DNA of 64,000 bases. Origin: Fasciola hepatica (Eukaryota > Platyhelminthes > Trematoda > Plagiorchiida > Fasciolidae). Below, piece by piece: positions 1-13,200 of the stretch. The number at the start of each line of letters is the position of its first letter. The first letter of the stretch is position 1. The notes under the pieces were generated by a model, which searched no databases, was not told the DNA's origin, and saw only the letters and a program-made list of their open reading frames with translations. The stretch covers positions 1,295,001 through 1,359,000 of the forward strand of contig CANUEZ040000031.1 of the NCBI GenBank assembly GCA_948099385.1, given 5' to 3'. Both the position numbers and the translations under genes were made by a program.

Positions 1-3000
1 ATGAGATTCCTTTGGTTAACGTGAAAGTAAAAACAGATTAGAGAAACTTTGTTAAATATCGCATCGAAAATGCTCTACCAGAAACATCACCAGCGATGAT
101 CCATTTGGTATTCAAGCTGCTTTCACAACCGCCCGTGATTGTATTCTCTCCATCCGAAGCCTTCTTCAAATTGTTTAAACCAGGCTCACATTTCATAAGA
201 CCCCTAAATTTTGCGTGATGATATTCCGCAATGTTATTTTGCTACCTTTTTCTGAGCATTTTGCTGAGAAAATTAATTCTTCTTTATATTTCTAGTTTGC
301 TGAAGGTAAACTCGTCCCTAGAGTAATCTGCCACCTGAATTTATCCCGGGAAGAGGTGTTTGTCGTGACTGCTCTGTGTAGCTCTTCAAATGTGCAAATG
401 AAATTATTCATGTGGTAGAACGGTGCCGTCGATCGTTCCCCAGTCAGTCGTTAGTCTAGATTACAATACAAGAGCTGTATGCTTCTGCTGGGTAAAGAAG
501 TTTGTCCCGGTACAATATCATGGATAATCACAGTCTAATGCAATGGCCAGTGGGTAAACAATCGTCATTGCGGGTTTCCAAACATGCGTAAAAAATCCCA
601 TGCGTGAAACAAGTACTCATGATGATTTGTGTTAGAAAGACGATCGCATATGTCACACAAACTGCCCAATCATGCAGCAAAATATGTATCTTTATATTCA
701 AGTTCATTTTAGTATCAGAAATCCACATTCCGTTTAATCCCTTTGAAACTGCAATTTATGTTTACAGTGGCATTGCAAAATGCGATTACTGAAATGCTTG
801 CCTCGAACGTGGATACAAGTTTCCATAAAATGTTTTCATTCTACCATAAAGCTCGCCAAATATGTTTTATTTAAGGGAACGCAAATAATAGGATCAATTA
901 TAGGTCCATGGATTCATCTATGTAATGCATCATTCAGTTAAAATATATGAAATCGGTGTGTATTCAACTCCCATGCACCACTGCAGTATACATCTTACGG
1001 TCCAATCTTTCAGTGAATTGTTGAGAAAACCCTATCAACCCTTTTTCGAAAATCAGGTTTTCTTTCGCGAAAGTTGTTTTGTTCCGTGAAACCGATTTCA
1101 TCCCAGGTAATGCAACTGGGAAGCAGATCGATTTGATCGATAAATGGATCGAATAATTGCTTCAACGTAGCGTCGGAAATTCTTTAAAAGGAAGAAAAAC
1201 ATTTTTTCTGAATTCTTTGTAAAACCAACAAAGGAACGACGTTGACTCCTGATAACTTTGCAATTGTATCGATTTTAAACTGATGGTTTGCGTGGAACGG
1301 ATATACATCGATAGAAAGATAATTTAAGAAACGTCTGTCGCTGAAGGTAGTTAGGACACTGTTGTTACAACCAATCGTTATCTGTTTGGTACTAAGAAAG
1401 TGGTAGGCTAAACGAACACCACTGAAATGTGGGCAGCCAGCTCGTTTACAGATGAATGCATCATATTCGTATCCAGCATTAAAGCTGAAGAAAATACATT
1501 TTACATATAGTGAGAAAGAATGTCGGTAATGTTCGACAGGGTCGTCAAATCGGGCTTCATATGTGTCATGGTAGGTCTACACGGGGCGTAATATTTCTCT
1601 GAAGCGAACGTTTAACATTACGAAGTTTACTAAATACAGGCGTTAAGTCAAGTTGAGTAACGTATCGGTGAACATTTCTTTGCATTTTTGATAGTCCCTT
1701 TTGCGGAAAGGTGATCTGTTTTGAGTCTGCCCAATATGAACCATACAGTTGTCGTGCCCCTTCTTCATTGATTCCAACTTAGCATAATATAGGGTAACTA
1801 ACTGAACAAAACTTTGTGGAAAGAAATTGCAAATGCTGAGATACCAATGAGAGAGCCTTCAGCTAGTATTCCTGGCGGCAACTCGTACAAAACACCGACT
1901 TTATTATGCACGACTTCATTGGGTCGAATACATTGCTGTGATGTTTATTTGAGGCGCAAGGCCATGATTCTACAATAAATGCCAGTCCAGTTGGCTAATT
2001 TATTTCGTATTACCCATGTTTTTCGTGTATTTCTTCTGATGTTCAGTTGATTTGCATTATTGTGTCTACCAAAATGCATGTGAGTAGTAAGTCACTAAAT
2101 TCGGCTGCCACTTCGGATGACTGTCAGGATCAGAGGAGGAGCGTGAGTCCTTTGGGCCAATGACGTGGAAATAAGCACGTGCGAATCTTTGGAGATATAA
2201 AAATTGCTTCATATTGGAAGGTCAGAAAAATTGCTTGGACGAAATCTGGGAAATGACGAAACCATCACTCTCAGTGCATCCGAAAGTACAAGCGATGGGT
2301 GAGACGGAAAGCATCAGCTTGAATTAGGTTAGGTACTGGGTACTAACCGAGCCATATCAGTCAACTGATGCAAACTGCCAGACAAATTTGCGTTTCACCT
2401 AAATGGATGTGAAAAGTGGAATAGCCGAAGGTTTGATGGCAAGGCAATGGATGCGAAAAAACCACTGTCTGTCTAGGATTAGCTCAGTGTCAAATGTCCT
2501 TTGAATGCAACCGAACAATCACCTAATGATTCGCAGAAATCATTTTATGCGGAACATGGTAACCAATCAAATACAAGTAATTTGACCATACAAGCGAGTA
2601 GGTTGGGCCGAATATTTTGCACCAAAGAGCAAACATCGTTTTTGAATACGAAACAAGGGTGAAATATTCTGATGAAAGTGAGTAGAATTGATGTTTTTTG
2701 GGTGAAAATCATTAGTGTTGATGAGGATTGAAATATCCACGAAAGAAGTAAAATAAATTCAAATTACCCATTTCGAAGCAATCATACTGATAGTTTGTGC
2801 ATGACAGAGATAATTTCACGATTCCCGTTGTCCTCAATTTTTGTACTTTCATGAGGAAACCAGCAAAATAAAACCCGAAGTTCACAATGTCAGTGTGTTG
2901 TTGAATCGCCTCAACCCTATATACACAAACATGTCTACCAACAATTTCATTTTCAGTTCACATAGAAAGTGTTGGCTGTATATGAAAGATACATACCTGA

Positions 3001-4039
3001 ACAATGTGGAATTTATTCAACTGAACTTGAGAGTTTGTTGCGTAGAACGACTCCTGCACCAAAAGATGACGATAGTAATAAAAGATGAGATCGTCGTATT
3101 GAATGAACGGCCGTCGTTTTGAAAATCAAGAGGAATATAGCAGTAATCACACTTGGAATGTTACGAGAAATAATGGGATATTTAGCAAGGAGTAATAGTT
3201 CCGTTTTGACGACCGTGTTGTAGTTATGTACTACTGGAACGACTTCAGGAGAAACAGCTTGATTTCACTTAGCGAGCCCTCGGTGTTTTCTCCGTAGTGG
3301 TTCAGGGTGGCGTTCCGTAGAACCCGTCTTCACTGCTGGCAGTCATATGAAGAAGCAATTGGTTTTCTGATGCATCGCAAAGTCACATTTCTGTTTTTGC
3401 TCCAAAACCACGGAAACCGAAAAAGATCGAGGCATTGAAGCAATGCCCTATGGTACTTGGCCAACCCAATTCCTATTGTAGAAGTTTGCTGTGAAATAGC
3501 CGCACCGTGGGACCCGGGTGTCCGAGCTGCCCAGATTGGAAAATGTTTACTCCGAATCGATTGCTTTCCTTCGGGAAACGATTCATAAACAAAAGAGAAC
3601 ATGAACCACAAGATGGATTATAGGACCAGAGAATAATTGCTAGAACTTGTCCGTCAAAATATTAATTTTGTAACTATCTGTAGATTTATCCTATGAAGCG
3701 CTTTATCATGAATGTGATCCTGTCGGTCTGGTTTTAGTCAATAGGGGAAAAACATGCACTCTTTCCTGACAAACCGTGAACAACAAAAACAACGACCGGT
3801 CCAGTTTATCACAACACGTCGAAAATATCGTCTGATAAAACAAATGGTTGTCTCACACTGGTGAAAGAAGCACTCACTCATTTTGAAGTGACGAATAGTT
3901 CCAATTGCACTCTATGTGAAGTATCGAAATAATAATTGGGATTGGTACCTTTGTACCTTTCCCTTCGCTTCCATTATACAGGGCCAAATTATTTTTATGT
4001 TCACCTTTATTATACACATTCCCTAATATGTGGCGAGAG
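1..4039. other. Anonymous AT-rich sequence, no supported gene
   Basis: Both strands are closed by frequent stops and the longest frames are only 60-93 codons. I saw no recognisable protein motif, tRNA, LTR or tandem array. The 93-codon frames at 2841-3122 (+) and 3330-3611 (-) have unremarkable composition and no convincing splice sites, so they are not called as genes. Confidence 0.5.
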
Positions 4040-4081
<42 letters not shown>

Positions 4082-4093
4082 GTATATATATAT
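4040..4093. repeat. (TA)n microsatellite
   Basis: About 54 bases of almost pure TA dinucleotides, broken twice by TG near the right end. The Tyr-Ile runs that appear in short reading frames on both strands here are translations of the repeat, not proteins. Confidence 0.95.
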
Positions 4094-7020
4094 TGAAAGT
4101 AGTCAGTTTGATAAAGTTTGGATGAAATTTCCCTGAAAGCACACGACCGGTTGTTGCCACTCATCTGCCCACTCATATTCATACTTGTAAACTTCGACGC
4201 TATATCTTCAATGTAATCTAATTTGAATAGTCTATGGGTCAAACTTACTCACTGAGGCTTCCTAATGTAAAAGACTATTCTTTATTAACAAGAGTGGGGT
4301 AAATTTACCTGAATGTGACAGATCAACGAACGGTTGTGATAGGTTGGAGAGTGCTTGCGATATAGGCAAGCAAGGTAAGTACCTGAAGTATTGAATGAAT
4401 AAGGTCCCAAAAGTTAATAGGATTTCGCTTTCACCTCAGCACAATGATAGTTTGGCTCGGTAGATCTCCACAACGGCAAGTTTTATATACTGCCCATATC
4501 CAGAACAGCTTCAAATCACACCGTACATTTTTATTGTCAAAATCGATGCATTCTACGGAATACGGTTAACTTTAATGACACTCCAGTGTGCTCAAAAAGG
4601 TTTGTTTATTATATTTATAAAATGTAAATTTTATAACCAACAAATAGTCTTCTCTTTTGTTTGCAAGTTCCTGTGATTGCTTTACAGCTTTGGTATTTTC
4701 ATCTCTGTGGGTTACTGTTAATTCTAGTGTTGAATAAAAAAATAAAAAAAACGAAATATCAAAAACAGATAGCTGCACTTATAGGGACATTTGCGCCGAA
4801 TTCATTACCCTCGTCACTGCCACTCTCAAGATGCCGCTTCAAGTCAGATCAGAGAAGAAGCTGATCTTGTACCAGTGTCTACTTATTTGCTTGAAGTTAT
4901 CATCTAATCTTACATGCTGTCTGAAAAATTAGTGCGCACTCAAGAAAATTTCAGTCGTAAATATCCCCTAACGGTTGAGTATACGAATGGAATTTCTAAG
5001 GGTTTCGGACAGTTTCCATTGCGGAAAATGTTACCCGGGGGCACTGACATCAAGCCAACAACACACCGCCACCAAGCTGAAGTGATTATCCTTATTTTAC
5101 CTAAAACACCACTGCACACATTCCAACTATTTTCCTGTTTTCGAGCATCAAGCCGGTCTGACGAATGGTACCGCTGTATGAGAAGACACTATCTGGAATC
5201 GGTAAAGTATTGACGGGCAACCGGAAAATGTTGAATACTACTCATTACCTAAGGTGGGTCAATACGTTGGTCTCGAAAGAAGACTGGCTGTGAAAAGCCA
5301 CTGGGAAAAGCAGCGATTTCTCTTCCCGTTACTCAATTAAAAGCCTCAATTCGGGCTTGAAAACGAAGGGCCACAGGTAGTACAAGTATATTCGAAAAAT
5401 ACAAGTCCATCAAATGCACAGTTGCACCGTTATTCCGCACTTAGTACCAATGTAACGTATGTCACTCCCACTTTGTCCGCGACATTTTTCTGTAACAAAT
5501 TGACAAAAAAAAAACACCGATTCAAACCATAGACTAACTGAGCAAATATTCGGTCATCATCCACGGCCGTTGCCCTTTTGTAGTATTGACGTTACGTAAA
5601 AACAATATTACATAGGAGTTCAATAAAATAGATCACATCATGTTTTTGCTCAGAATCAGAGCCAAGCATTGGTCCTTCAAATTCGATGATTTACCCGCTG
5701 ATAGTGGGAACGCCGGACAAACCTGAAGCAATCGATGCTCATCTGCTCAGTTCATTTTGCAACCTCACGTCGATTGTGTTATTTGCATGTTATCTTTGGT
5801 ATGCACCTTTCGTTGAAGGATCATTTTGAATTGTTCGTTGTAAACCTGTTCGATAACAGTTTGTAATTGTTACCTCAATTCACCTCGCAATACTTGTCGT
5901 CATTTGCAACTGATCGACGTAGCCACACATAATTTCAGCACGAATTATCTGTGGCTCACATCGCAAAGCCAATTAGATTGTAGTTATCCGAAGAATTTTT
6001 GGTCAGTGAATTTAAGGAGGCGGGTCCATGACGTGATCAACAAGATCTCTTGAGCTTAGCCTTTTAGACTTCTTCAATAATCGACTGAAGAATGTGGCCT
6101 AAGCGTCACAACCGTGAACAACACAGAAGCCCGGAGGAAGAAATTCCAAAACTCGGGAGACACACGACGTTTAGTATAATCACGCAAACTGTATTACAAG
6201 GGTTCACAGGTGCATAGACATTCATGGGAAGATATTCACGCATTCATTTTATGTTTGTCTCAATATTTACCTGCAATATTGAAATGTAGATGTATATTAC
6301 GCTGATTTCAATTTATTCTTTGTATATTTAAGGTAAATTTAAGATACAAGAAGGTATCTGATTTTGTTTGGCAACACTTCACTTGCACCGGGACAACTTC
6401 ATTCATGATATCAAACGTTTGCACATAAGGACATGGCCGTGAATAAGTCGTGGGTTTCATTTTTGAGCCTGTGTATGCGACAAGCAAACAAATTCAGCAT
6501 CCATGCAAATTTCTGTTTGAGGTGAGATATATCTAAAATGAGGAAATTGTTGTTTTTTAGTGGTTAACCGAATAATAACTTTGGAAGCATCTTCATATAA
6601 TTATGTAAAAGGTATTTCAACCGTGCACTCTCCGTGTATTTCAGGTGACGCATTTCTTATTCGCTTGCTAACCCGTTCTTCGTAAAAGTCTCAACTTCTT
6701 GCCTGTAGCATGATGGATTGATGGTTTTTTGGTTTTGTGTGGGTGGAGTGCAGTTTGAGGGACAGTTTTCCAGGCAAAGTATCATCATTTCAGCACACAG
6801 CTGACACGTAGGTATGGGATTAATATGGACATCATACGCTAGGCTGGCTGAATGGATACAATGTTACACTCCTGCAGGGGAAGACCTGGCCTGGCTGGAA
6901 GCATTCAGTTGGAGACAACAGATTGCCAAGCCACTCTTAGAGCTGTCGGGCACTCGTGACTGTCATGCAGGGCGAGATCTGAATAAACTGAACTTGGGGT
7001 TTAAGATCGAACAGGATGTG
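4094..7020. other. Anonymous sequence, no supported gene
   Basis: No frame longer than 99 codons and no domain recognised. The last 200 bases (from about 6814) contain an 82-codon frame and a sequence resembling a tRNA A box (TGGCTGAATGG) just ahead of the SINE relic at 7021. They could be an extra SINE monomer or the insertion flank, and I cannot decide which. Confidence 0.4.
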
Positions 7021-7225
7021 GTCGAGGTGCCAAAGTGGTACCGCAAACGCCTTCAAGGTTAGAAAACCCGGATTCAAACCTTGGGCACGGCGAGGGATGT
7101 GCCCTAATAATTATCTCTAATGATGGCGAAACTTCACAGTGGTTCTTCTCAGTGAAAGAATGGTCTGGTAACTTGACGATCTTGCCTGAGGTTTGGAGTT
7201 CGAGAGGAGTCCTCTACCTCGGCAA
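7021..7225 (+). mobile_element. tRNA-derived SINE, degenerate copy (with ribozyme relic)
   Basis: This aligns by eye, with many substitutions, to the better preserved copy at 18595-18805. The order is the same: an A-box-like segment near 7028, a B-box-like CCGGATTCAAACC around 7068-7080, a ribozyme-like segment at about 7103-7145 in which CGAAAC survives but CUGAUGA has decayed, then the shared tail ending in TTGCCTGAGGTTTGG. Such SINEs are transcribed by RNA polymerase III and moved by a partner LINE; this one looks long dead. Boundaries are approximate because no target duplication was identified. Confidence 0.6.
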
Positions 7226-9993
7226 ACCTCAACAACCTTTACCAGTATCAGTCGTATTATTATAACTGGTGAGAAGATGAAAACAACACTGAAAATATCA
7301 CTTTCATCACAAAAAATCACATTAGCACTGCGATATAAATTAGTGGTTCCTACCAATCCACTGGTGAGCAGCATCGTGAAATCTGCAGGACAGCGAACAT
7401 TATCACACTTTAATTGATCGTAAAAAAGCAACAGTATAAACTTTGTAAATAATTTGTCTAAATCTTTGACAAATCGTAATCGCCAATCTCATTCTGTTCT
7501 CAGTCAGAAGAGAATGCGGGCAGCAGAGTCACATTGCAAATATTGATTTACCAAAAAGTCCAAACATGAAGTCCCACCGTCTGTGATGATGTTCCAAGCG
7601 GAAGTTTTTTATAGGAATTTCAATGAAAATAAATTGTAAACACAGCCCATAATCCTTTGGTAAGAGGATCCATGTTTCATGGCTCTCAAAATCCCTGATG
7701 CTGAAAAACTAGAGACCGGCCTAATTTCCAATATGAATGCAAGGTTCAAGTGAGTCATGAGAATCACACAATATGCACATTGTCCTAGCGCATGTTCACC
7801 GGAATCATCGGGAGTCTAACGTTGTTCCCTTTCCAAACACTCGTCCAGTAGTTATTCAGTGGGGCCCGGATTTCTCACTGGCCGTCGTCGGCACTCATTC
7901 ATCAGATGACACCCAAACGTGGTACGTTTGCTCACATGAGAATAATATTTTCACTTATTTCCTATCCAGAGTTCCATGACTCCTGAAGACGATTCGAGGC
8001 CAAATAGTATTGACATGAAATTGCCACAGTTCGATATTTCGAACCGTGACGGTTCGTAGTGGGAGTGCAGCTTATATTTAGCACGAGGAGACTATATTAT
8101 TCCATAAAAATATTACGTTTATTTTTGATATACCTATAGTACATTTTCCACCACATTTTTAAAACATGTTTATCAGTAGATTGCACAGAGGTATGCTTGG
8201 ACTTTGATTACTAACGATTAACCCTGAAAAACCTTTGAATCTTGGAAAAGACAAAAATGGGCACCTGCAAAATTGACAATTGAATCAAACTGGCAATTGT
8301 GACTGATTTTATGTGGATTCGAACTAATATTGCAAGCAATCGCTTATGATATTACTTAAGGACGACATGCACTGGAGAATGAAATTTGTGGTGGCCAAAG
8401 CGTTGCACTTGGAAAGACCACTGTAATGAGGGTTACTGTAAACTAAATGACATTTTAAGCACACTTTCTATGTGCAGCAGGCCTCCATTCGTACAACGTT
8501 TCACATGTATCATGTAGGGCAATGAAGACCCCTGACTAATAATCCACGGTCCATTGTGTCTATTCTAAACCCTGTTTCAGTCGGATTTTCAAGATGAGCC
8601 AAAGAAACAGAGAGAGACAACAGAAAGAAAAACATTGGCAAAGGAAAATGGGAGTTATAGCCAGTTTGAAACTGAACTATTTGAGCTTTCCTTTTTAATA
8701 ATATAGTCCGTGTAATCCATTAGTATTACAAACAAATGATCCGCTATTTTTATGCAACATATTCGGTTTTGATTCAGTGTTAATTTGAGATAGCCGGACA
8801 CCATAATGTGGGGCCAATAAGAATATCTGTCTGCAATGTTTGTTCAAAGAAAGGCGTTCCAAATAGCTGCCTTAAATTAAAATGTCAAATGTGGCTAGGG
8901 GTTCAAATGAATTTCCGTTTGAGAGACATAGTTCTGTTACCTGACTGGAACACAAGTAGCGGCTCATGGTCCAAAGGACTAGCTACTGAATCGGTTCCAG
9001 GTAATAATATACACTTTAAGCAGAACATAGTGATGACCTCCCCTAGTATTATTCTGGGGAGTATCTTGTCAGTAAATATTCTATAAGGCATTGATGCTGA
9101 AGGTTGATATGTCTTCGAATAGTGACCTAGTCAAATGACCTGCTTCTCAAAAGAATGTTTTCAGCTTTCGTTGTTATAGAAAAGGACTTAAAATGAAAGA
9201 GTATAAATAAGCTAAATCTTCAAGGCAACCAGGAACATGTGCAAACATAAATGGATTGACCCTGCGTTTGGTCTGGTAATGACCCTTATATTTTACGATC
9301 AGTGTTGGAGTGCAGTGACAACAAGGTTTATGTTGGGAGTTTGAGCTTCCGCGTGGTTGCTCACATGGAACAAGCAGAAAGGTTACCTTACAGCAGAAAT
9401 GCAAATAATCAGGGAAACAAAGTAATGAATGAATACGTCAACCGGTCACGTAAAATACATCATGATACCCGAGAATAAACCAAGTAATTATCTTGGTATC
9501 AGGGAGGAAAAACTAGGAATATCTGTGGCTCACGACGTACATACACATTTCGCCTGAATAACTGAACGGAAAGGAAGGAAAAACCCTGGCCATGAATACT
9601 GGTTCTTATTAATAGACGAAATCACCCAGAATTGGCTGTCTACTTGCAGGACAATCCAAAACTCAGTAGCACCAAAAGTACCACGTTCTGCAGAAGCACT
9701 AAATACATGCCAAGCACGAACCCTCCTTCATGTTACGATTACTAAGGAAGACTGAAATAGAAAAGCTGGTCGCAGTATAAAAAACCTGTGCATTTTGTAT
9801 GATATCCTCAGCGTATACAAAGGATTACCTGCAGGTGGAGAACTTGGCAGAGACTGTCATAAAGTGGGTAATCCGCAAGGTTTTCTGGGAGTTGCACCTT
9901 GGAAAAGCTGTATGGATTCGCTAGACGGAGCGCTTATGGTCACGTTTCAGCTCTGCAAGCATTACACTTAACGTGCATTGAGTTAAAGTTGAT
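7226..9993. other. Anonymous sequence, no supported gene
   Basis: Short frames only (up to 92 codons, at 8808-9086). A 17-base near-palindrome at about 8039-8055 (CGAACCGT, one central base, ACGGTTCG-like second half) is the only structure noted. No repeat family or coding motif was recognised. Confidence 0.4.
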
Positions 9994-10227
9994 TTATATC
10001 AGGCACACTCTTTTCTCCAATGAGGTAACTGGAGCCGGTGAAATTTGACGTGAATCCTTAACCCAACCGGCGGTTGAATCGTGCAGGGCAACCAACACAT
10101 AATATGCACTTGGATTCTCGAGCACGTCATCGGTAACCATTATGAAGTCGAGGGCGTCCGGAAAACACGACATAATCCTTTCACGAAACAAATCATGAGC
10201 CATCTGGAGCTTGCCAGACCGGGTCCA
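9994..10227 (-). CDS. Candidate coding exon, function unknown
   Basis: An open frame of about 78 codons. It follows a possible splice acceptor on the minus strand (TTGGCTAG just above 10227), contains an internal ATG at 10203 and ends in TAA. The predicted peptide has a mixed, protein-like composition (MAHDLFRERIMSCF near its start) and a local GC content above its flanks. No domain was recognised. A downstream donor was not resolved, so this may be a last exon, a retroelement remnant or a chance frame. Confidence 0.25.
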   Translation of the reverse strand, partial: WTRSGKLQMAHDLFRERIMSCFPDALDFIMVTDDVLENPSAYYVLVALHDSTAGWVKDSRQISPAPVTSLEKRVCLI

Positions 10228-13200
10228 CTAGCCAATAATCGATGAGGAATCAGACCACCTTTGGCCTAACCCGATTTGCATAGCAAACTGTTGTATACAA
10301 GCCTGCAGAAGATGGGTTACGAATCATTTATCTAAACTATTCGACCCATCGAGACTTTACCTGAGGGAACTTCCTAATCATTACCTGTTCCTATTTCGCT
10401 TTAAATAATGTGTTGCTAATTATTGTAAATATATTGTCCAATGGCGTGCTGAGTTACACACGTTTGATAGTCCTTTCGAGCTAGATCGATGAAGGTAACA
10501 AACAGAAGTAAAGTGAATCTTTCATACACAGAAATCACGGAGTCAAGCGAATGAGTCACACAACAATATTATTTGTAGATAGATCGATAAAGTTCGCAGA
10601 AGCATAATATACTTCTCCCTTTCATTGCCGCACATTACTGAGGAGGAGCGATCAACAGCATTTTGGATACACACTGGATTTCTGTGGACGGTGTTAGGGG
10701 CATTGATTTTTCCAGACCACAAATGGTCGGTATAATTCTAGTTCTTCAAATCCCAATTCTCCTTCAATTTCCTAGGTATTTGGGAGAAATAAAATGGTTC
10801 TAAAGATATGTCCAGGTGTACTTTTTATTAATTTATTAGCTGTCCTTAGGTTTTTGACGTTGCCTTGCAATTAAAAAAATATTGAAATAGGGTAGCGCTG
10901 AGGAACGATTTGTATACAATTTCGGTCAATAGATATAACTTTGATAAATTCATTGTCAGTCGAATTTACAAATCTGTATTTCATAATTCCTCAGCTTTTC
11001 GAAGGCTGTTTGTTTTGCTTCACTCAAAGTCTTTTCCTGAAAATGCTAAAGTATAGGCATTTTCTGTGCGACAACAATTCATTTTTGTCCCCAAATTAAA
11101 ATGAAAGTTACTTCGTCGGGTTAAAACAAAGCGGCATAAAAGTATTCCATTGTCCAAGCAAAATTTGATGAAGATTGCACTAATCCGCAGAGTGCATATC
11201 CAGGTTAATTCCGCAGCACCTAACACTGTCCTTCTTTAAACGTGTTGTTAAAGCTTTGTTTTTCCTATAAATAATAACTTTACCTATATTCTTCTTAGTT
11301 TTTTGGGGAATATATGCACAACCATCCTCTGCCTTGCTCTCAACCATTTTTTTCGGTTTCACACAAAAAAATGAAGAGTTATTTGTTGGTTAGTGCCATC
11401 TTGAAGAAAAACTTGCGAGTCTGACATTGTTATGTTTCTTGTAAAATCCAAAATCTGAATATCACTCTGAAATAGACATGCAACTCCTGACATTTTATGA
11501 AATCCGAACGAGAATTGAGCCGGAAGTTATCAGAGACATATCTGGAAACTATACAAGGGATTACAGATCTGAACGCAGAATGAGTTTCCATGACGTAACT
11601 TCAGTGGGCAATTTGAGGAAATCAATAACTATACTTTCTATTCATTCGGACCACTACCTCAAAATTCCTCATGATTGTGCTGTTGTTGTGTTTATTCGAA
11701 TATCAATAAAATGTAGAGGGAAATTTGGATACTTTTTCCCGTGTTCAAAAATCAACATATATGATTTATAAAATATGCACATTGCTGAATGAGCTTACTG
11801 TAAAAAGAATGCCGTTTACTCAAAAAATCGTTTTGGGATAAACATGGCGATGTTTTCCTTAAATATTTCCTCCTTAGATTGAGGGAATTCCGCTGTGAGT
11901 AAAGGGATGAATGTTTTCGTCCTCCGAAGAAAACAGTGTACTTCATATTTTCCAACAATAAAACATTTGCGACACAAAACCGACTACTGTGGTAGATGTC
12001 CCTGCAGCTATGATTTTTAAAGTTGTGAAATCGTTTAATATTGTACACTCGTCCGAAAAAATATTCCGCGATCACTATTTATCTCGAAAGTAATACGCCT
12101 GATCCCGTTTTTCCCGAACACTTCTTTGCTTCTTTGAGATATGTGTTGATCTTGAGTAGAATGGAATAAGCTCGAAATTGCTACTGCCGGTTCCCACTTC
12201 TGTATTAACTACTATTGCTCTCCCATTCAGCCTCATCGAACCACACGTCACTACTGTTGCACCATTCCATGATCATAAGTGAGTGGTCGCAGTGGTTCCC
12301 TTCCCCTCGTTGTTAACAAAAAAGGTCTTTCTTACTATCAGTAAATTTTGGGCCGATACATGATCTGCAATACTGGGATGAGAGAGACAATGTATTAGCG
12401 TGCGGGGACAGTAATCCTGGGGATCAACCTCTCCGACCATGTTGCACTATTCTCACTCTGTATTGGCTTCTCTTGATTGTCTCTCGAGACTGCTTAGGTC
12501 AAACATGACAACGGAAGGTGAGCTAGTTCTGTGTGAATTCATAAACGTTGTTCCTACGAAGATCATGAATCTGAACGTAACAAACTTTATAAGTTCATAG
12601 AATATGCGACAGACACACGGCTCAATGGAACAAACCACTCGAAGTTGGTGGTTTTAGGACGTGAAGTGAAGTATTCACTCAAACATTCGTCACACTTCAG
12701 TGCAAATCATCTGACCGTTGTGTCCTAAACTTTTATTCAAAACTGTCAGAAATCTATCTAACACTACACCACATATAATCACACAAACAAAACAAATCGG
12801 TTTTCGTCCTCGAATAACTGCTCACAGGGACCAGTAATGAATAAACTGATCAACGAGTATCAACTAGAATTCTTCCAAATATTATTTCAACAACATTTCA
12901 TATGATCTTCTCTGACTGATGACATGGATGGAGTCGTAAGTACGTTGTACCTTGAACTGGTTGAACTGAAATTAGAGAAATTCGTGAAAGAGTGAGTGTT
13001 GCTCGAAGAGGATGTCCATTGTTTGTAAAGGCAGGGTTGTAACTTTGAAAAAGTCAAAGGGAATATAAATAGAACAACACTCACCATATGTTCTCTCGCT
13101 CGCGTAGTATCTATCGGTTGTCGAAATTGCTCGATCGATTTTAAAGCAGAAATTAAGTTGAATTTTGATGATATTAGTGGTTTGTTCTACACACCTTCGT

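Noticed and set aside
3874..4242. A 122-codon minus frame and a plus frame rich in Tyr-Ile
   Set aside because: Most of the predicted protein is translation of the TA microsatellite.
8038..8056. AACCGTCACGGTT on the minus strand, which matches the first 13 bases of the schistosome spliced leader as I remember it
   Set aside because: The remaining leader bases, the ATG end and the splice donor are absent, and the match is itself a near-palindrome that can occur by chance.
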